A stretch of 64,000 bases of DNA from Dinghuibacter sp964544695. GTDB lineage: Bacteria; Bacteroidota; Bacteroidia; Chitinophagales; Chitinophagaceae. Of this stretch, positions 43,400-52,988 are shown piece after piece (the first letter of the stretch is position 1; the number at the start of each line of letters is the position of its first letter). Where the stretch lies: positions 4,475 to 68,474 of the forward strand of contig CAZJDB010000154.1 in assembly GCA_964544695.1 (NCBI GenBank). The letters run 5' to 3'. The translations under genes and the position numbers were made by a program. The notes below the pieces were generated by a model that was not told where the DNA came from, made no database searches, and saw only the letters and a list, made by a program, of their open reading frames with translations.

Positions 43400-43923
43400 A
43401 GTAGTTTTTCCGCGACCTCCTTCCAATTATTCACGCGCTCATACGCCGTTTCCGCAACGTTGTGGTGCGCCGTATAGAGGTAGGTCTTTGCATCCTTGAG
43501 GTGGGTGAAATTCCGGGTCCGGTCATCGATCATCAGGTCGGTTTGCACCACGCTTTTGTCTCCGCAAAGACAATATTGTTTCCAGTTCAGGAAGGGGAAA
43601 TACTCCCCCAGCCATTCCGTTTTATCCTTGAGGCTGTTGGGGAATTCCATGGCAGCGGAGACGATGAAGACCTTGTATTTCTGGTTGAGTTCACGGACGA
43701 CCTCCACGGCATCGGGATATATCTCCAGGTGTCTGAAGAAGCCGGGGGTGTTCAGGAAGGTTTTGATCATCCCCGAATGCCCGGGAGGCACGGCGTTCCT
43801 GAACTCTTTTCCATGCAATTCCTCTTCGCTCAGGGCCACCCCGAATTCGCGTTCGTACCAGCGGTTGATTTCTTTGACGGTATCGGCCATGGTTTCATCC
43901 ATGTCTATAGCTAATGACTTCAT
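43396..43923 (-). CDS. 5'(3')-deoxyribonucleotidase (HAD superfamily)
   Basis: 175 residues from the ATG at 43923 (MKSLAIDMDETMAD). HAD motif I is DMDET, motif II is the Ser in FIVSAAME, and motif III/IV is DLMIDDRTRNF. The NT5C-type pattern, with YPDAVEVVRELNQKY, points to dephosphorylation of deoxynucleoside monophosphates. It would act in nucleotide pool control in the cytoplasm. Confidence 0.8.
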   Translation of the reverse strand: MKSLAIDMDETMADTVKEINRWYEREFGVALSEEELHGKEFRNAVPPGHSGMIKTFLNTPGFFRHLEIYPDAVEVVRELNQKYKVFIVSAAMEFPNSLKDKTEWLGEYFPFLNWKQYCLCGDKSVVQTDLMIDDRTRNFTHLKDAKTYLYTAHHNVAETAYERVNNWKEVAEKLL

Positions 43924-43955
43924 AGGTCCGCAAAGTTCCATAATTTGTGGGATTT

Positions 43956-45095
43956 ATGAGCCGTTGGACGCATTACCTGGAGCGAGCCGGTGAAATACTG
44001 GAGACCTACCACGGAGAAACACCTTTACCCCCCGTGCTGAAAGCCTTTTTCAGAGAGCACCGGCAAATGGGCGCCACCGATCGCCGCTACGTGTCCGATT
44101 TGGTGTACGGTTACTACCGCCTGGGTCACGCCTACCGGGATATGGAAGTGCCCGAACGACTTTTGCTGGCCTACGCACTAACGCATCCGGGCCCTTCTCC
44201 ATTGTTGGAAGCCCTGAGGGCGGAAAAAACCGTCCCGGACCCAAAGCCGGAATCAATTTTTCCCTGGCTTGACCATCTTTCCGAAGGTATCGATCCGATA
44301 AAATTCTCGCTCTCCCATCTGCACCAACCCGACGTGTATATCCGCATTCGTCCGGGCTTCGGCGCCGAAGTACGAAATGCCTTAAAGGACATTCCATTCC
44401 AGGAAGCCGGTCAGGAGGCCTTGCGCCTTCCCACCGGAACGGCCCTTCAGGATGTACTGCCCACTGAAAAAGCATACGTGGTCCAGGATTTGAGCTCCCA
44501 GCGCACGGAGACCCTGATCCGGAAAGCCTTGGAAGGGCAGGAAGCGCCCAGGGTATGGGATTGCTGCGCCGCCAGCGGTGGCAAGTCCATCCTGATCAAG
44601 GACCTCCTCTCCGCCGCCAAACTAACGGTATCGGATATACGGGAATCGACCCTCCACAACCTGGAAAAACGATTCGCGGCGGCCGGCCTGCGGTACGAAC
44701 GCGCCTTCGTGGCGGACCTCGCGCGCCCGGACGGAATGGCGGACCTCGCGCGCGTTCTGCCGGAGGCCGGCGAATTCGATGTCATTCTTGCCGACGTCCC
44801 CTGCACGGGATCGGGTACATGGTCGCGCACCCCCGAACAATTATATTTTTTCAGGGAAGAAAAAATCACCGGCTACATGCGGCGCCAACAGGCTATCCTG
44901 AGGAACGTAGTCCAGGCGCTCAAACCCGGGGGATTTTTCCTGTTCGTCACGTGTTCGGTATTCGCGCTGGAAAACGAGCATAATGTGGGATTCCTGACGG
45001 AGTTAGGATTGGAAACCCAGGAACAACAGGTTTTCGCGGGATATGACCAACGGGCAGACACGCTCTTTGGTGCGCTATTGCGTAAGACAGTTTAG
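43956..45095 (+). CDS. RsmB/NOP-family rRNA (cytosine-C5) methyltransferase
   Basis: 379 residues from the ATG at 43956. An N-terminal RNA-binding helical part reads FREHRQMGATDRRYVSDLVYG. The catalytic domain has VWDCCAASGGKS (motif I) and DVPCTGSGTWSRTPE, which holds the first of two catalytic cysteines. The motif around TCSVFALENEHN supplies the nucleophile Cys. It methylates a cytosine in rRNA. The stop codon is shared in opposite direction with the lipoprotein gene (45092-45095). Confidence 0.85.
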   Translation: MSRWTHYLERAGEILETYHGETPLPPVLKAFFREHRQMGATDRRYVSDLVYGYYRLGHAYRDMEVPERLLLAYALTHPGPSPLLEALRAEKTVPDPKPESIFPWLDHLSEGIDPIKFSLSHLHQPDVYIRIRPGFGAEVRNALKDIPFQEAGQEALRLPTGTALQDVLPTEKAYVVQDLSSQRTETLIRKALEGQEAPRVWDCCAASGGKSILIKDLLSAAKLTVSDIRESTLHNLEKRFAAAGLRYERAFVADLARPDGMADLARVLPEAGEFDVILADVPCTGSGTWSRTPEQLYFFREEKITGYMRRQQAILRNVVQALKPGGFFLFVTCSVFALENEHNVGFLTELGLETQEQQVFAGYDQRADTLFGALLRKTV

Positions 45096-45850
45096 TTGTG
45101 CCCCACCATCCACATCGTCACCCCGAAGCCCTCATAGTACCCGGGCAGGTCGGGTGTGACCGGTTGGAAGTCCCAAAGGATGTATGATTTATACACGAGT
45201 CCGATCCCTGCACCGTACACCTCAAGTCCGTAGGACTTATTGGCGAAAACGGAATCGCTGGGCAGGGGCAGATTCGTAGAATCGTTGGCTTCCTGGACCG
45301 TAATGCTGTTCGGGACGGTGATCGACCCTATCTGGTAAGTCTGGCCGATATTGGCGTAGTTGAATTGCCAGAACTGCAGTGAGGACTGGGAGGTCAGTTC
45401 CCCATAGTAGGATTGATAAGGATCGTCACCCAGGTAGGCATTTCCATACCACGTCATATCGGTGGTGAATGGTTCGGTCAGCTTGATGAAGCGGAGGTTG
45501 TTTTCCACCAGTTCGATGTCCGTGGCGGTAGGCGTCACCGTATAGGTGATGTCGTCCTGCCAGGGATTTTGAAACAGCGTATCGGTAAGGTAGCGGTGAA
45601 CCCGGTAAGTAAGGCGGCCCAGGTTATCGTACAGGGTATCGTCCACGGTATCTTTGGCCAGGTAACTGTTGGTTACCATGTTCTGCCCGAAATTCGTGAA
45701 CACCAGGGAGTCCATCCGGTAAATGATGTACTTGCCTATAGAAAGGGGATAATAGGTACTTAGGGGAACAGTGGGATATGCCTCCTTTTTGTTACAGGCT
45801 GCCAGCATCAGCAGGGCCCCCAGGGCCAGACATCGGGTATGGATGCGCAT
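45092..45850 (-). CDS. hypothetical lipoprotein (252 aa)
   Basis: 252 residues from the ATG at 45850. The lipoprotein signal ends in LMLAAC (Cys19), followed by NKK. The body has many Tyr/Thr-rich strands and no enzymatic motif (YYPLSIGKYIIYRMDSL, then alternating strands). This looks like a beta-rich periplasmic lipoprotein. The family is not recognised. The stop is shared with the convergent methyltransferase. Confidence 0.65.
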   Translation of the reverse strand: MRIHTRCLALGALLMLAACNKKEAYPTVPLSTYYPLSIGKYIIYRMDSLVFTNFGQNMVTNSYLAKDTVDDTLYDNLGRLTYRVHRYLTDTLFQNPWQDDITYTVTPTATDIELVENNLRFIKLTEPFTTDMTWYGNAYLGDDPYQSYYGELTSQSSLQFWQFNYANIGQTYQIGSITVPNSITVQEANDSTNLPLPSDSVFANKSYGLEVYGAGIGLVYKSYILWDFQPVTPDLPGYYEGFGVTMWMVGHN

Positions 45851-45947
45851 ATGCGGGTATTCAAGGATTTGGACGGATACTAAGGTACGACAAGGTTTCG
45901 GGATTTCACACCCCTTAACGGGTCGTTTATGACCGGGCCGCAGGCGC

Positions 45948-47039
45948 TCAGTCGGGCCTTTGGATAATCCCTCCGCCGACAACGTCATCCCCTTCGTAAA
46001 ATACAGCGCTTTGCCCCGGCGCAATTCCCTTTGCCGACGAAAAGAAATGAACAGCCACGCTGCCATCCGCGGCAGGATACAGGTAGGCCGGTGTGCCCGG
46101 GTCCCTGTACCGCACCTTGGCCGTCACCTCCATCCCTGAAGGAACTGCATCGTACTTGATCCAATTCATTTTGCGGACGACCATGTCCGTGCGATCCAGG
46201 TCCGAAAGGTCCCCAAGCACGACCGTATTCGTTTCGGGAATGATTTCAGTCACGTAAACGGGTTTGCCGAAGGTTATGTCCAGCCCTTTCCGCTGGCCTA
46301 TTGTATAAAAAGGATATCCCTGGTGCGTTCCCAGTATATTCCCCTGGGGATCGACGAAATGACCGCCGCGGACGCGATCTTCGAGTCCGGGCACCTTCCT
46401 TTTGAGGAAGCCGCGGTAATCATTATCCGGCACGAAGCAAATCTCATAGCTTTCGCTTTTTTTGGCCAGCTCAGGGTATCCGAAAGATTCGGCCATTTGC
46501 CGGATTTCGGTCTTGCGGTAGCCTCCCAGGGGAAGGAGGGTTCGGCTGAGGACTTCCTGGTCCAGGCCCCATAGGACATAACTTTGGTCCTTGAGGGGGT
46601 CGAGCCCCTTGCTGACCACATACCTCCCGTTTTCCGACCGGATCAGGGCGTAATGTCCTGTGGCTATGTAGGCACAGCCCATGGCATCGGCCCTTTTGAG
46701 CAGGGCCTTCCACTTGATATGCGTATTGCAAAGGACGCAGGGATTGGGGGTGCGTCCCGCCATGTATTCTTCCACGAAATTATCGATGACCGAATCCCCG
46801 AATTCGCTTCGGATGTCCAGGACATAATGGGGGAAGCCATTCTGGACGGCAGCCAGGCGAGCGTCATTGAAAGAATCCAGGTTGCAGCAACCCGTTTCCT
46901 TCTTCCCCGCGCCCGCAGAAGCATAATCCCAGGTTTTCATGGTGATGCCCACCACTTCGTACCCCGCCTTGTGCAGCATCAGGGCGGTAACGGTACTGTC
47001 GATACCCCCGCTCATAGCCACAAGCACTTTTTCTGCCAT
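45948..47039 (-). CDS. mnmA: tRNA-specific 2-thiouridylase
   Basis: 363 residues from the ATG at 47039. The PP-loop is SGGIDST (10-16), the likely nucleophile Cys104 is in CVLCNTHIKW, and the second catalytic Cys is in YEICFVPD. The C-terminal beta-barrel ends in GGGIIQRPD. It thiolates U34 of tRNAs for Lys, Glu and Gln. A -7 box lies 6 bases before the ATG. The start at 47090 is rejected because that promoter box lies inside the extension. Confidence 0.95.
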   Translation of the reverse strand: MAEKVLVAMSGGIDSTVTALMLHKAGYEVVGITMKTWDYASAGAGKKETGCCNLDSFNDARLAAVQNGFPHYVLDIRSEFGDSVIDNFVEEYMAGRTPNPCVLCNTHIKWKALLKRADAMGCAYIATGHYALIRSENGRYVVSKGLDPLKDQSYVLWGLDQEVLSRTLLPLGGYRKTEIRQMAESFGYPELAKKSESYEICFVPDNDYRGFLKRKVPGLEDRVRGGHFVDPQGNILGTHQGYPFYTIGQRKGLDITFGKPVYVTEIIPETNTVVLGDLSDLDRTDMVVRKMNWIKYDAVPSGMEVTAKVRYRDPGTPAYLYPAADGSVAVHFFSSAKGIAPGQSAVFYEGDDVVGGGIIQRPD

Positions 47040-47045
47040 AGGCAG

Positions 47046-47053
47046 CAAAGGTA
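47046..47053 (-). promoter_or_regulatory. -7 promoter box of mnmA
   Basis: The minus strand reads TACCTTTG, full match, 6 bases before the ATG at 47039. No good -33 element is seen. Confidence 0.5.
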
Positions 47054-47183
47054 CAAAATAGGGGGCCCCCGGCGCCCATGCGACGGTCACGGCCCCGTAA
47101 AACCGCTTATCACGGATATAGTCCCCTAAAATACATGGGTAAAATACCCGGTTCGGGGCATTGACATGGGTTACTTTGCCCCT

Positions 47184-47191
47184 TACCTTTG
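47184..47191 (+). promoter_or_regulatory. -7 promoter box of ssb
   Basis: TACCTTTG matches fully. ATTG at 47160-47163 with a 20-base spacer is a partial -33 element. The leader to the ssb ATG is about 23 bases. Confidence 0.6.
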
Positions 47192-47219
47192 TTATTATTC
47201 ATGATTCAAACGAGCGGTT

Positions 47220-47633
47220 ATGATTAAGCTTCAAATTGTAGGAAACCTGGGACGGGACGGAGTCGTCAGAGAGGTGAATGGTAAAAATGTCATCAACTTC
47301 AGCGTAGCGCACACCGAGCGCTACAAAGATGGTACCGGCAACCTGAAGGAGCGAACCACCTGGGTGGATTGCTCCTATTGGACGGACAGAACGGGCGTAG
47401 CACCCTACCTCAAAAAGGGGACCTTGGTGTACGCAGAAGGATCACCCAGCGCCGAGGCCTATACGGGCAAGGACGGGAATCCGGGAGTGGCCCTCCGTAT
47501 GAGGGTGTCCAATGTACATTTGCTGGGATCCAGTCCCCGAAGTGAGGAAGGGCACGCTTCAGAAGCGGCAGTGGGTTCGACCGAATATGCAGCGTCGAAC
47601 GGGGTGGATGCGGGGGATGACCTACCCTTTTAG
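47220..47633 (+). CDS. ssb: single-stranded DNA-binding protein
   Basis: 137 residues. The OB fold starts MIKLQIVGNLGRDG and contains VINFSVAHTERY and TTWVDCSYW. The C-terminus ends in DAGDDLPF, the acidic tail that recruits partner proteins. It coats single strands in replication and repair. The gene is monocistronic, with a promoter upstream and a strong hairpin terminator 28 bases after the stop. Confidence 0.95.
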   Translation: MIKLQIVGNLGRDGVVREVNGKNVINFSVAHTERYKDGTGNLKERTTWVDCSYWTDRTGVAPYLKKGTLVYAEGSPSAEAYTGKDGNPGVALRMRVSNVHLLGSSPRSEEGHASEAAVGSTEYAASNGVDAGDDLPF

Positions 47634-47661
47634 TTTTCTTTCTCATGTCTAGATTGTCAGC

Positions 47662-47691
47662 GCGACGGTTGATCTCAACTGTCGCTTTTTT
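47662..47691 (+). terminator. Rho-independent terminator of ssb
   Basis: GCGACGGTTGA pairs with TCAACTGTCGC over 11 pairs (one G-T) around a 2-base centre and is followed by six T. Strong. Confidence 0.9.
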
Positions 47692-47721
47692 GGCGGAAAT
47701 CCTTAAATCGTTTTAGCAGGC

Positions 47722-49935
47722 ATGAAAGTCCCTCTTTGGTTGCTGGCCTTAACGCTCGTGGGCCAGGCGAAAGCACAAAGCCCCGTCAAATACGTCAACC
47801 CTTTCATTGGAACGGCCGACCACGGCCACACCTACCCGGGCGCCACGGTGCCCTTCGGGATGGTACAATTGAGCCCCGATAACGGACGCTCGGGCTGGGA
47901 CTGGTGCAGCGGCTACAATTACATCGATACGGTCATCCAGGGCTTTTCCCACCTGCACCTGAGCGGCACCGGTATCGGGGACCTTTGCGATATTTCCGTG
48001 ATGCCTTCCGTGGGCATACCCGCAGGGACGACCCTGATCAAAAGCCGCTTCAGCCATGACGAAGAAAGCGCCAGGCCCGGGTATTACAGCGTAGTCCTGA
48101 AGGACTTCGGCATCAAGACCGAACTGACCACGAGCCTCCACGCGGGGATGCACCGGTACACCTTTCCAAGATCGGAGAATTCGATGATCCGACTGGATTT
48201 GGGCTTTTCCATAAACTGGGACCGACCGACGGACTGCTATGTGGAGCGAGTCAACGATTCGATGTTCGTCGGATACCGGTATTCCACCGGGTGGGCGACC
48301 GATCGACGTGTTTATTTTGCTTTGCAATTGTCAAAACCCGTAAGGGAACTCAAATTATTCGGTCAGGCTCAAAGCGCGGACAGCGCCAGGGGTAAGGATG
48401 TCAAAGCTTGCATGGTCTTCGCCACTCAGCAAAATGAAAAGATACTCATGAAGGTGGGCCTCTCCTTCGCGGACATCGAAGGCGCAAAAAGAAGTCTTGA
48501 AGAGATCGAAGGTTGGGATTTCGATAAAACCAGCCGAAAAGCCGAAGCCGCCTGGGAAGCCCAGTTGAGGAAGATAACCGTCAACACCAAAGATGACAGG
48601 CTCAAAAGAACTTTTTACACGGCGCTGTATCATTCTTTTGAAGCCCCGGTGACGTTTACCGACCGTGACGACCGGTACAAAGGGATCGATGGGAAACCGG
48701 TAAAAGCCGGCGGGACGCGATACTCGGTGCATTCCATCTGGGATACCTTCCGCGCGGAGGACCCCCTGTTTACCATCCTGCAAAGCCAAAGGGTCCCCGA
48801 CATCATCAACTCCTACCTGGATTTCTACGACCAGTACGGCCTGCTGCCTGTCTGGGACCTCGAATTCAACGAGACCAACTGCATGACGGGCTACCATTCG
48901 GTGGCGGTGATCTCGGACGCCATCCTCAAGGGTATTAAAGGGTTCGATGTCGAAAAGGCGTACACGGCAATGAAGAAAAGTGCCATGCAAGACATCCGCG
49001 GCACGAACCTGTACCGCCGGTATGGCTTCGTTCCCCAGGACAAGCTGGGTTCCAGCGTGACCATCACCCTGGAATACGCCTACGACGACTGGTGTATCGC
49101 CCAGGTAGCGAAGCACCTGAACAAAAACCAAGACTATAAGGAATTCATGATCCGGGCGCATTCCTACGTCCCATTATTCGACTCCCAAACTGGCTTCTTC
49201 CGCGCGAAGAATACGGACGGTTCCTGGGTGAACCCCTTCGACCCTTTCTACTCCGAGCACGATGCAAACAAGGCCATGTATACCGAAGGGGACGCCTGGC
49301 AGCATTCCTGGTTCGTCCCCCACGATCCCCAGGGCCTGATCGACCTGTTCGGGAGCAGGGAGGCCTATGTAGCCAAGCTGGACTCCCTGTTTATCGTCCC
49401 TTCCGCCCTGAAAGGAGACAATACTTCTCCCGATATCAGTGGGATGATCGGCCAGTATGCCCAGGGCAACGAGCCCAGCCACCACATCGCCTACCTATAT
49501 AATTATGCCGGGGAGCCCTGGAAGACCGCCGAAAAGATCCGCCTGATCATGGATAGCCTCTACACCGATGCCCCCGGAGGCCTTTGCGGCAACGAGGACT
49601 GCGGGCAAATGAGCGCCTGGTACGTGTTCAGCGCCCTGGGCTTCTACCCTGTGAATCCCGCAAGCGGGGAGTACGTACTGGGCAGCCCCCTGTTCGACAA
49701 ATCCATTATTCAACTGCCCGGAAGCAAGGCATTCACCATCGAAGCCCGAAACAACACTCGAACGAACAAATACATTCAAAGCGCGACCCTTAACGGGAAG
49801 CCCTATTCAAAGTCCTACATCACCCACGCGGATATCATGAATGGCGGAGTCCTCGAATTGGTCATGGGCCCCCGGCCAGGCGCAACCTGGGGTACAAAAA
49901 AAGCAAACCTCCCGACTTCCATGACGCAACCCTAG
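47722..49935 (+). CDS. GH92 family glycosyl hydrolase (alpha-mannosidase type), secreted
   Basis: 737 residues with a signal peptide (VPLWLLALTLVGQAKAQ). The GH92 pattern is present from the start (YVNPFIGTADHGHTYPGA), with the catalytic-domain segments SIWDTFRAEDPL and WDLEFNETNCMTGYH. Later come NEDCGQMSAWYVFSALGFY and GEYVLGSPLF. These Ca-dependent enzymes of Bacteroidota release alpha-mannose from glycans in the periplasm or outside. It stands alone here, without other glycan genes. Confidence 0.9.
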   Translation: MKVPLWLLALTLVGQAKAQSPVKYVNPFIGTADHGHTYPGATVPFGMVQLSPDNGRSGWDWCSGYNYIDTVIQGFSHLHLSGTGIGDLCDISVMPSVGIPAGTTLIKSRFSHDEESARPGYYSVVLKDFGIKTELTTSLHAGMHRYTFPRSENSMIRLDLGFSINWDRPTDCYVERVNDSMFVGYRYSTGWATDRRVYFALQLSKPVRELKLFGQAQSADSARGKDVKACMVFATQQNEKILMKVGLSFADIEGAKRSLEEIEGWDFDKTSRKAEAAWEAQLRKITVNTKDDRLKRTFYTALYHSFEAPVTFTDRDDRYKGIDGKPVKAGGTRYSVHSIWDTFRAEDPLFTILQSQRVPDIINSYLDFYDQYGLLPVWDLEFNETNCMTGYHSVAVISDAILKGIKGFDVEKAYTAMKKSAMQDIRGTNLYRRYGFVPQDKLGSSVTITLEYAYDDWCIAQVAKHLNKNQDYKEFMIRAHSYVPLFDSQTGFFRAKNTDGSWVNPFDPFYSEHDANKAMYTEGDAWQHSWFVPHDPQGLIDLFGSREAYVAKLDSLFIVPSALKGDNTSPDISGMIGQYAQGNEPSHHIAYLYNYAGEPWKTAEKIRLIMDSLYTDAPGGLCGNEDCGQMSAWYVFSALGFYPVNPASGEYVLGSPLFDKSIIQLPGSKAFTIEARNNTRTNKYIQSATLNGKPYSKSYITHADIMNGGVLELVMGPRPGATWGTKKANLPTSMTQP

Positions 49936-50609
49936 GCCTGCAGACGCCCGGTTTCCGCAAAACTGTAGTAGCCTTGGGAGCTTACGATCACATGATCCAT
50001 CAACAGGATGTCCATGAGTTGGCACGCATGGTAAACCTTTTTAGTGGCTTCCACATCCGCATGGCTGGGTGTCAAAGAGCCCCCAGGGTGGTTATGACAC
50101 AGGATAATGGACGTCGCAGTAACTTCCAGGGCCATCTTCATGATAATGCGCACATCCACCGCGGCCGAAGAAATACCTCCCCAGCTCAGCTTCTCCTCGC
50201 GCTTCACTATATTGGATTGGTTCAGGAAAAGCACTACAAACACCTCGTTGATATGGTCCACCAGCATTGGTTGCAAATACCGCACAGCTTCTTTGGCGCT
50301 CCGTATCGGTTTTCCGCGCAAAGGCGTTACCAACCGCCGCCGGCCCAGCTCGATCACTGCCACCAGGGAAACTGCCTTTGCCGTGCCGATACCCTTAATT
50401 TGCTTTAGTCTCCAGACATCCATGTTCCATAGCCGCTCCAACTCGTTTTTGGGGCCAAGGATTTCACGGGCCAGGTCCACGGCAGAAATCCCTTTATGAC
50501 CAATGCGAAGGAAAAGTGCAAGCAATTCCGCATCCGTAAGCGATTCTGCGCCGAATTTCAGCAACTTTTCCCTTGGTCTCAAATCCTCGATCCAGTCTTT
50601 GATCGCCAT
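49932..50609 (-). CDS. radC: RadC/JAB-domain protein
   Basis: 225 residues from the ATG at 50609 (MAIKDWIEDLRPREKLL). An N-terminal helix-hairpin-helix region (IKGIGTAKAV) precedes the JAMM metal motif HNHPGGSLTPSHAD. Traditionally called a DNA repair protein, but its real role is unsettled. The stop codon is shared with the convergent GH92 gene (CTAG). It lies divergent to prs, with about 50 bases between them. Confidence 0.9.
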   Translation of the reverse strand: MAIKDWIEDLRPREKLLKFGAESLTDAELLALFLRIGHKGISAVDLAREILGPKNELERLWNMDVWRLKQIKGIGTAKAVSLVAVIELGRRRLVTPLRGKPIRSAKEAVRYLQPMLVDHINEVFVVLFLNQSNIVKREEKLSWGGISSAAVDVRIIMKMALEVTATSIILCHNHPGGSLTPSHADVEATKKVYHACQLMDILLMDHVIVSSQGYYSFAETGRLQA

Positions 50610-50657
50610 AACTAGAACTTTTGATTTTTGTTTACCTTTAACGCACATACATCTCCC

Positions 50658-51629
50658 ATGCAAGCGAATACCGCGAAAATCTTCTCAGGCACAGGCTCCC
50701 AATACCTTGCAGAAAAAATCGTCCGCAGCTACGGTTCCAAGCTGGGTAGGATCAACGTATCCCGGTTCAGCGATGGAGAAATCCAGCCGGTTTTCCAGGA
50801 AAGCATCAGGGGAGACTATGTGTTCCTGATACAAAGCACGTGCTCGCCCGCCGACAATTTAATGGAGTTGCTGCTGATGATCGACGCCGCCCGGAGGGCC
50901 TCCGCTTATAAGGTGATTGCGGTTATCCCCTATTACGGGTATGCCCGCCAGGACCGTAAGGATAAACCCCGAGTCGCCATCGGTTCTAAGCTGGTAGCCA
51001 ATATGTTAGTTGCGGCGGGGGCGGACCGGGTCATTACCATGGACCTGCACGCGCCCCAGATCCAGGGGTATTTCGATATACCCGTGGACCATTTGGACAG
51101 CTCCGCGATTTTTATCCCTTACATTGAGCAATTGAAGCTGGAAAATCTTACCTTTGCCGCCCCTGACGTGGGTAGCGCCAACCGGGTCCGCGAGATCGCC
51201 AGCTATTTCGACTCCGAAATGGTGATTTGCGACAAGCACCGGAAAAGGGCCAACGAGATCGCCAGCATGGTCGTGATCGGGGATGTGACGGGCCGGGATG
51301 TGGTGTTGATCGATGACATCTGCGATACGGGGGGCACCCTGGCGAAAAGCGCCGGGCTGCTCATGGAAAAGGGAGCCAGGAGTGTGAGGGCCCTGTGCAC
51401 ACACCCCGTGCTGAGCGGCAAAGCCTATGAGAACATCGAAAACAGTGTGCTGGATGAGTTGGTGGTCTGCGATACCATCCCCCTGAAGCACCAAAGCAGG
51501 AAGATCAAGGAAGTATCGGTATCCGACTTGTTTGCCGTTGCGATCCGGAATGCATTCGAGAACAAAAGCATCACCAGCCTGTTCATCCACTCGCAACTGA
51601 AGGAAAAGAGACAATTAAATACTCAATAA
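50658..51629 (+). CDS. prs: ribose-phosphate pyrophosphokinase
   Basis: 323 residues from the ATG at 50658. Family elements: FSDGEIQPV near the start, YYGYARQDRK, MDLHAPQIQGYFDIPVDHL, and the PRPP-binding loop DDICDTGGTL. It makes PRPP for nucleotide, His and Trp synthesis. It is followed 5 bases later by rplY, so the two are co-transcribed. Upstream, TACCTTTA is one base off the -7 box. Confidence 0.95.
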   Translation: MQANTAKIFSGTGSQYLAEKIVRSYGSKLGRINVSRFSDGEIQPVFQESIRGDYVFLIQSTCSPADNLMELLLMIDAARRASAYKVIAVIPYYGYARQDRKDKPRVAIGSKLVANMLVAAGADRVITMDLHAPQIQGYFDIPVDHLDSSAIFIPYIEQLKLENLTFAAPDVGSANRVREIASYFDSEMVICDKHRKRANEIASMVVIGDVTGRDVVLIDDICDTGGTLAKSAGLLMEKGARSVRALCTHPVLSGKAYENIENSVLDELVVCDTIPLKHQSRKIKEVSVSDLFAVAIRNAFENKSITSLFIHSQLKEKRQLNTQ

Positions 51630-51634
51630 AAAAA

Positions 51635-52294
51635 ATGAAAACAATTACAATCGAAGGACAACTGAGGACCGAATTTGGAAAAAAAGCCACCCTCCACATT
51701 CGCTCTCAGGAACTGGTGCCAGGTGTAATTTATGGGGGTGCTCAGGAGGTGAATTTCGCCGTGCCTGCAGCCGATTTGAAACCTCTGGTGTATACTTCGG
51801 AATTCCAGTTCGTTGAGATCAAGGTCGACGGCAAGGTCTACAAATGTATCATGAAGGACCTCCAGTTCGGCAAGGTATCGGACGAGCTGATCCACATGGA
51901 CCTGTTGGAAATGGTAGCCGATAAAAAAGTCGTCGCGACCATCCCCCTGAAGTTCGTGGGGGTCTCGGAAGGTGTCAAGGAAGGGGGTAAGCTGGTAACG
52001 AAGATGAAGTCGCTCAAGGTAAAAGCGCTGCCCAAGCACCTGACCGAAAATATCGAAGTCGATATTACCTCCTTGCAGATCAACGGGAATATCCGGGTAG
52101 AGGACGTGAAGGCTCCGAATTTCGAAATCCTCAATTCCCCGCGTATCCCGGTAGCTTCCGTGGTGACCACGCGGGCCCTGCGTCAGGAAGATGCCGCCAC
52201 GGCGCCCAAGAAGGAAGCCGCCGCTGCACCTGCCGCCGCTGCACCCGCTGCCGCCGCCAAGCCCGCTGCCGCCAAGCCCGCAGCCAAAAAGTAA
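51635..52294 (+). CDS. rplY: 50S ribosomal protein L25, long (Ctc) form
   Basis: 219 residues. The L25 domain (about 1-95) begins ITIEGQLRTEFGKKATLHIR. The CTC-type beta domain (about 100-185) follows. The C-terminus is a low-complexity Ala/Pro/Lys tail (about 188-219), typical of Bacteroidota. It binds 5S rRNA. It is cotranscribed with prs, with a terminator between it and pth. Confidence 0.93.
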   Translation: MKTITIEGQLRTEFGKKATLHIRSQELVPGVIYGGAQEVNFAVPAADLKPLVYTSEFQFVEIKVDGKVYKCIMKDLQFGKVSDELIHMDLLEMVADKKVVATIPLKFVGVSEGVKEGGKLVTKMKSLKVKALPKHLTENIEVDITSLQINGNIRVEDVKAPNFEILNSPRIPVASVVTTRALRQEDAATAPKKEAAAAPAAAAPAAAAKPAAAKPAAKK

Positions 52295-52317
52295 GACGTG
52301 TGACCTTTTAAATAACC

Positions 52318-52355
52318 AGGCTCCGCTGCATTTTACGGCGGAGCCTGCGCTTTTT
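52318..52355 (+). terminator. terminator between rplY and pth
   Basis: AGGCTCCGC (52318-52326) and GCGGAGCCT (52338-52346) pair perfectly over nine bases, followed by GCGC and five T. It ends just before the pth ATG, so pth either depends on read-through or has a promoter overlapping this hairpin. Confidence 0.7.
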
Positions 52356-52359
52356 GAGC

Positions 52360-52938
52360 ATGGAGAAGTATCTGATCGCGGGCCTGGGCAACATAGGCCT
52401 GGAATACGAGCACACCCGCCATAATGTCGGGTTTGACGTGGTGGACGCACTCCTCCGCAAGCATGGGGGAGACCTGTCCACCCAGCGCCTGTCTATCCAC
52501 GCGGAAATCCGGCTCAAGGGCCGCCTCCTGGTCTGCATCATGCCAACTACATACGTGAACAACAGCGGCAAAGCAGTCAGGTATTGGATGGAGAAGGAGA
52601 ATATCCCCATCAAGCAAATCCTGGTAGTGGTGGATGAACTGGCATTGCCTTTGGGTAAACTTCGGTTACGCACAGGCGGTAGCGATGCCGGCCACAATGG
52701 CCTAAAGGACATAAAAGCCGCGCTGGGCACGGATCAATACCCCAGGCTGAGGTTTGGAATAGGCAACGATTTCCCCAAAGGGAGGCAAATCGACTATGTC
52801 CTGGGTAAATGGGATGAAAGCGAAGTTCCCCTCGTTCAGGAACAGATAGCGCAGGCCGTTGGGGCCATAGAATCCTTTGTCCTTGAGGGAATCGACAAAA
52901 CGATGAATAAAGTAAATAATTCCACCCCAGGTAGGTAG
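52360..52938 (+). CDS. pth: peptidyl-tRNA hydrolase
   Basis: 192 residues from the ATG at 52360. Catalytic-site elements: AGLGNIGLEYEHTRHNVGF with the conserved His, MPTTYVNNSG, and DELALPLGKLRLRTGGSDAGHNGLK. It releases peptides from tRNAs of aborted translation. The TTG at 52354 is only two codons earlier and not needed. Confidence 0.95.
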   Translation: MEKYLIAGLGNIGLEYEHTRHNVGFDVVDALLRKHGGDLSTQRLSIHAEIRLKGRLLVCIMPTTYVNNSGKAVRYWMEKENIPIKQILVVVDELALPLGKLRLRTGGSDAGHNGLKDIKAALGTDQYPRLRFGIGNDFPKGRQIDYVLGKWDESEVPLVQEQIAQAVGAIESFVLEGIDKTMNKVNNSTPGR

Positions 52939-52988
52939 AATTTTTGTTATTTCTTATATTCGCTGGCAGTACTACAAAATCTCGTCAG

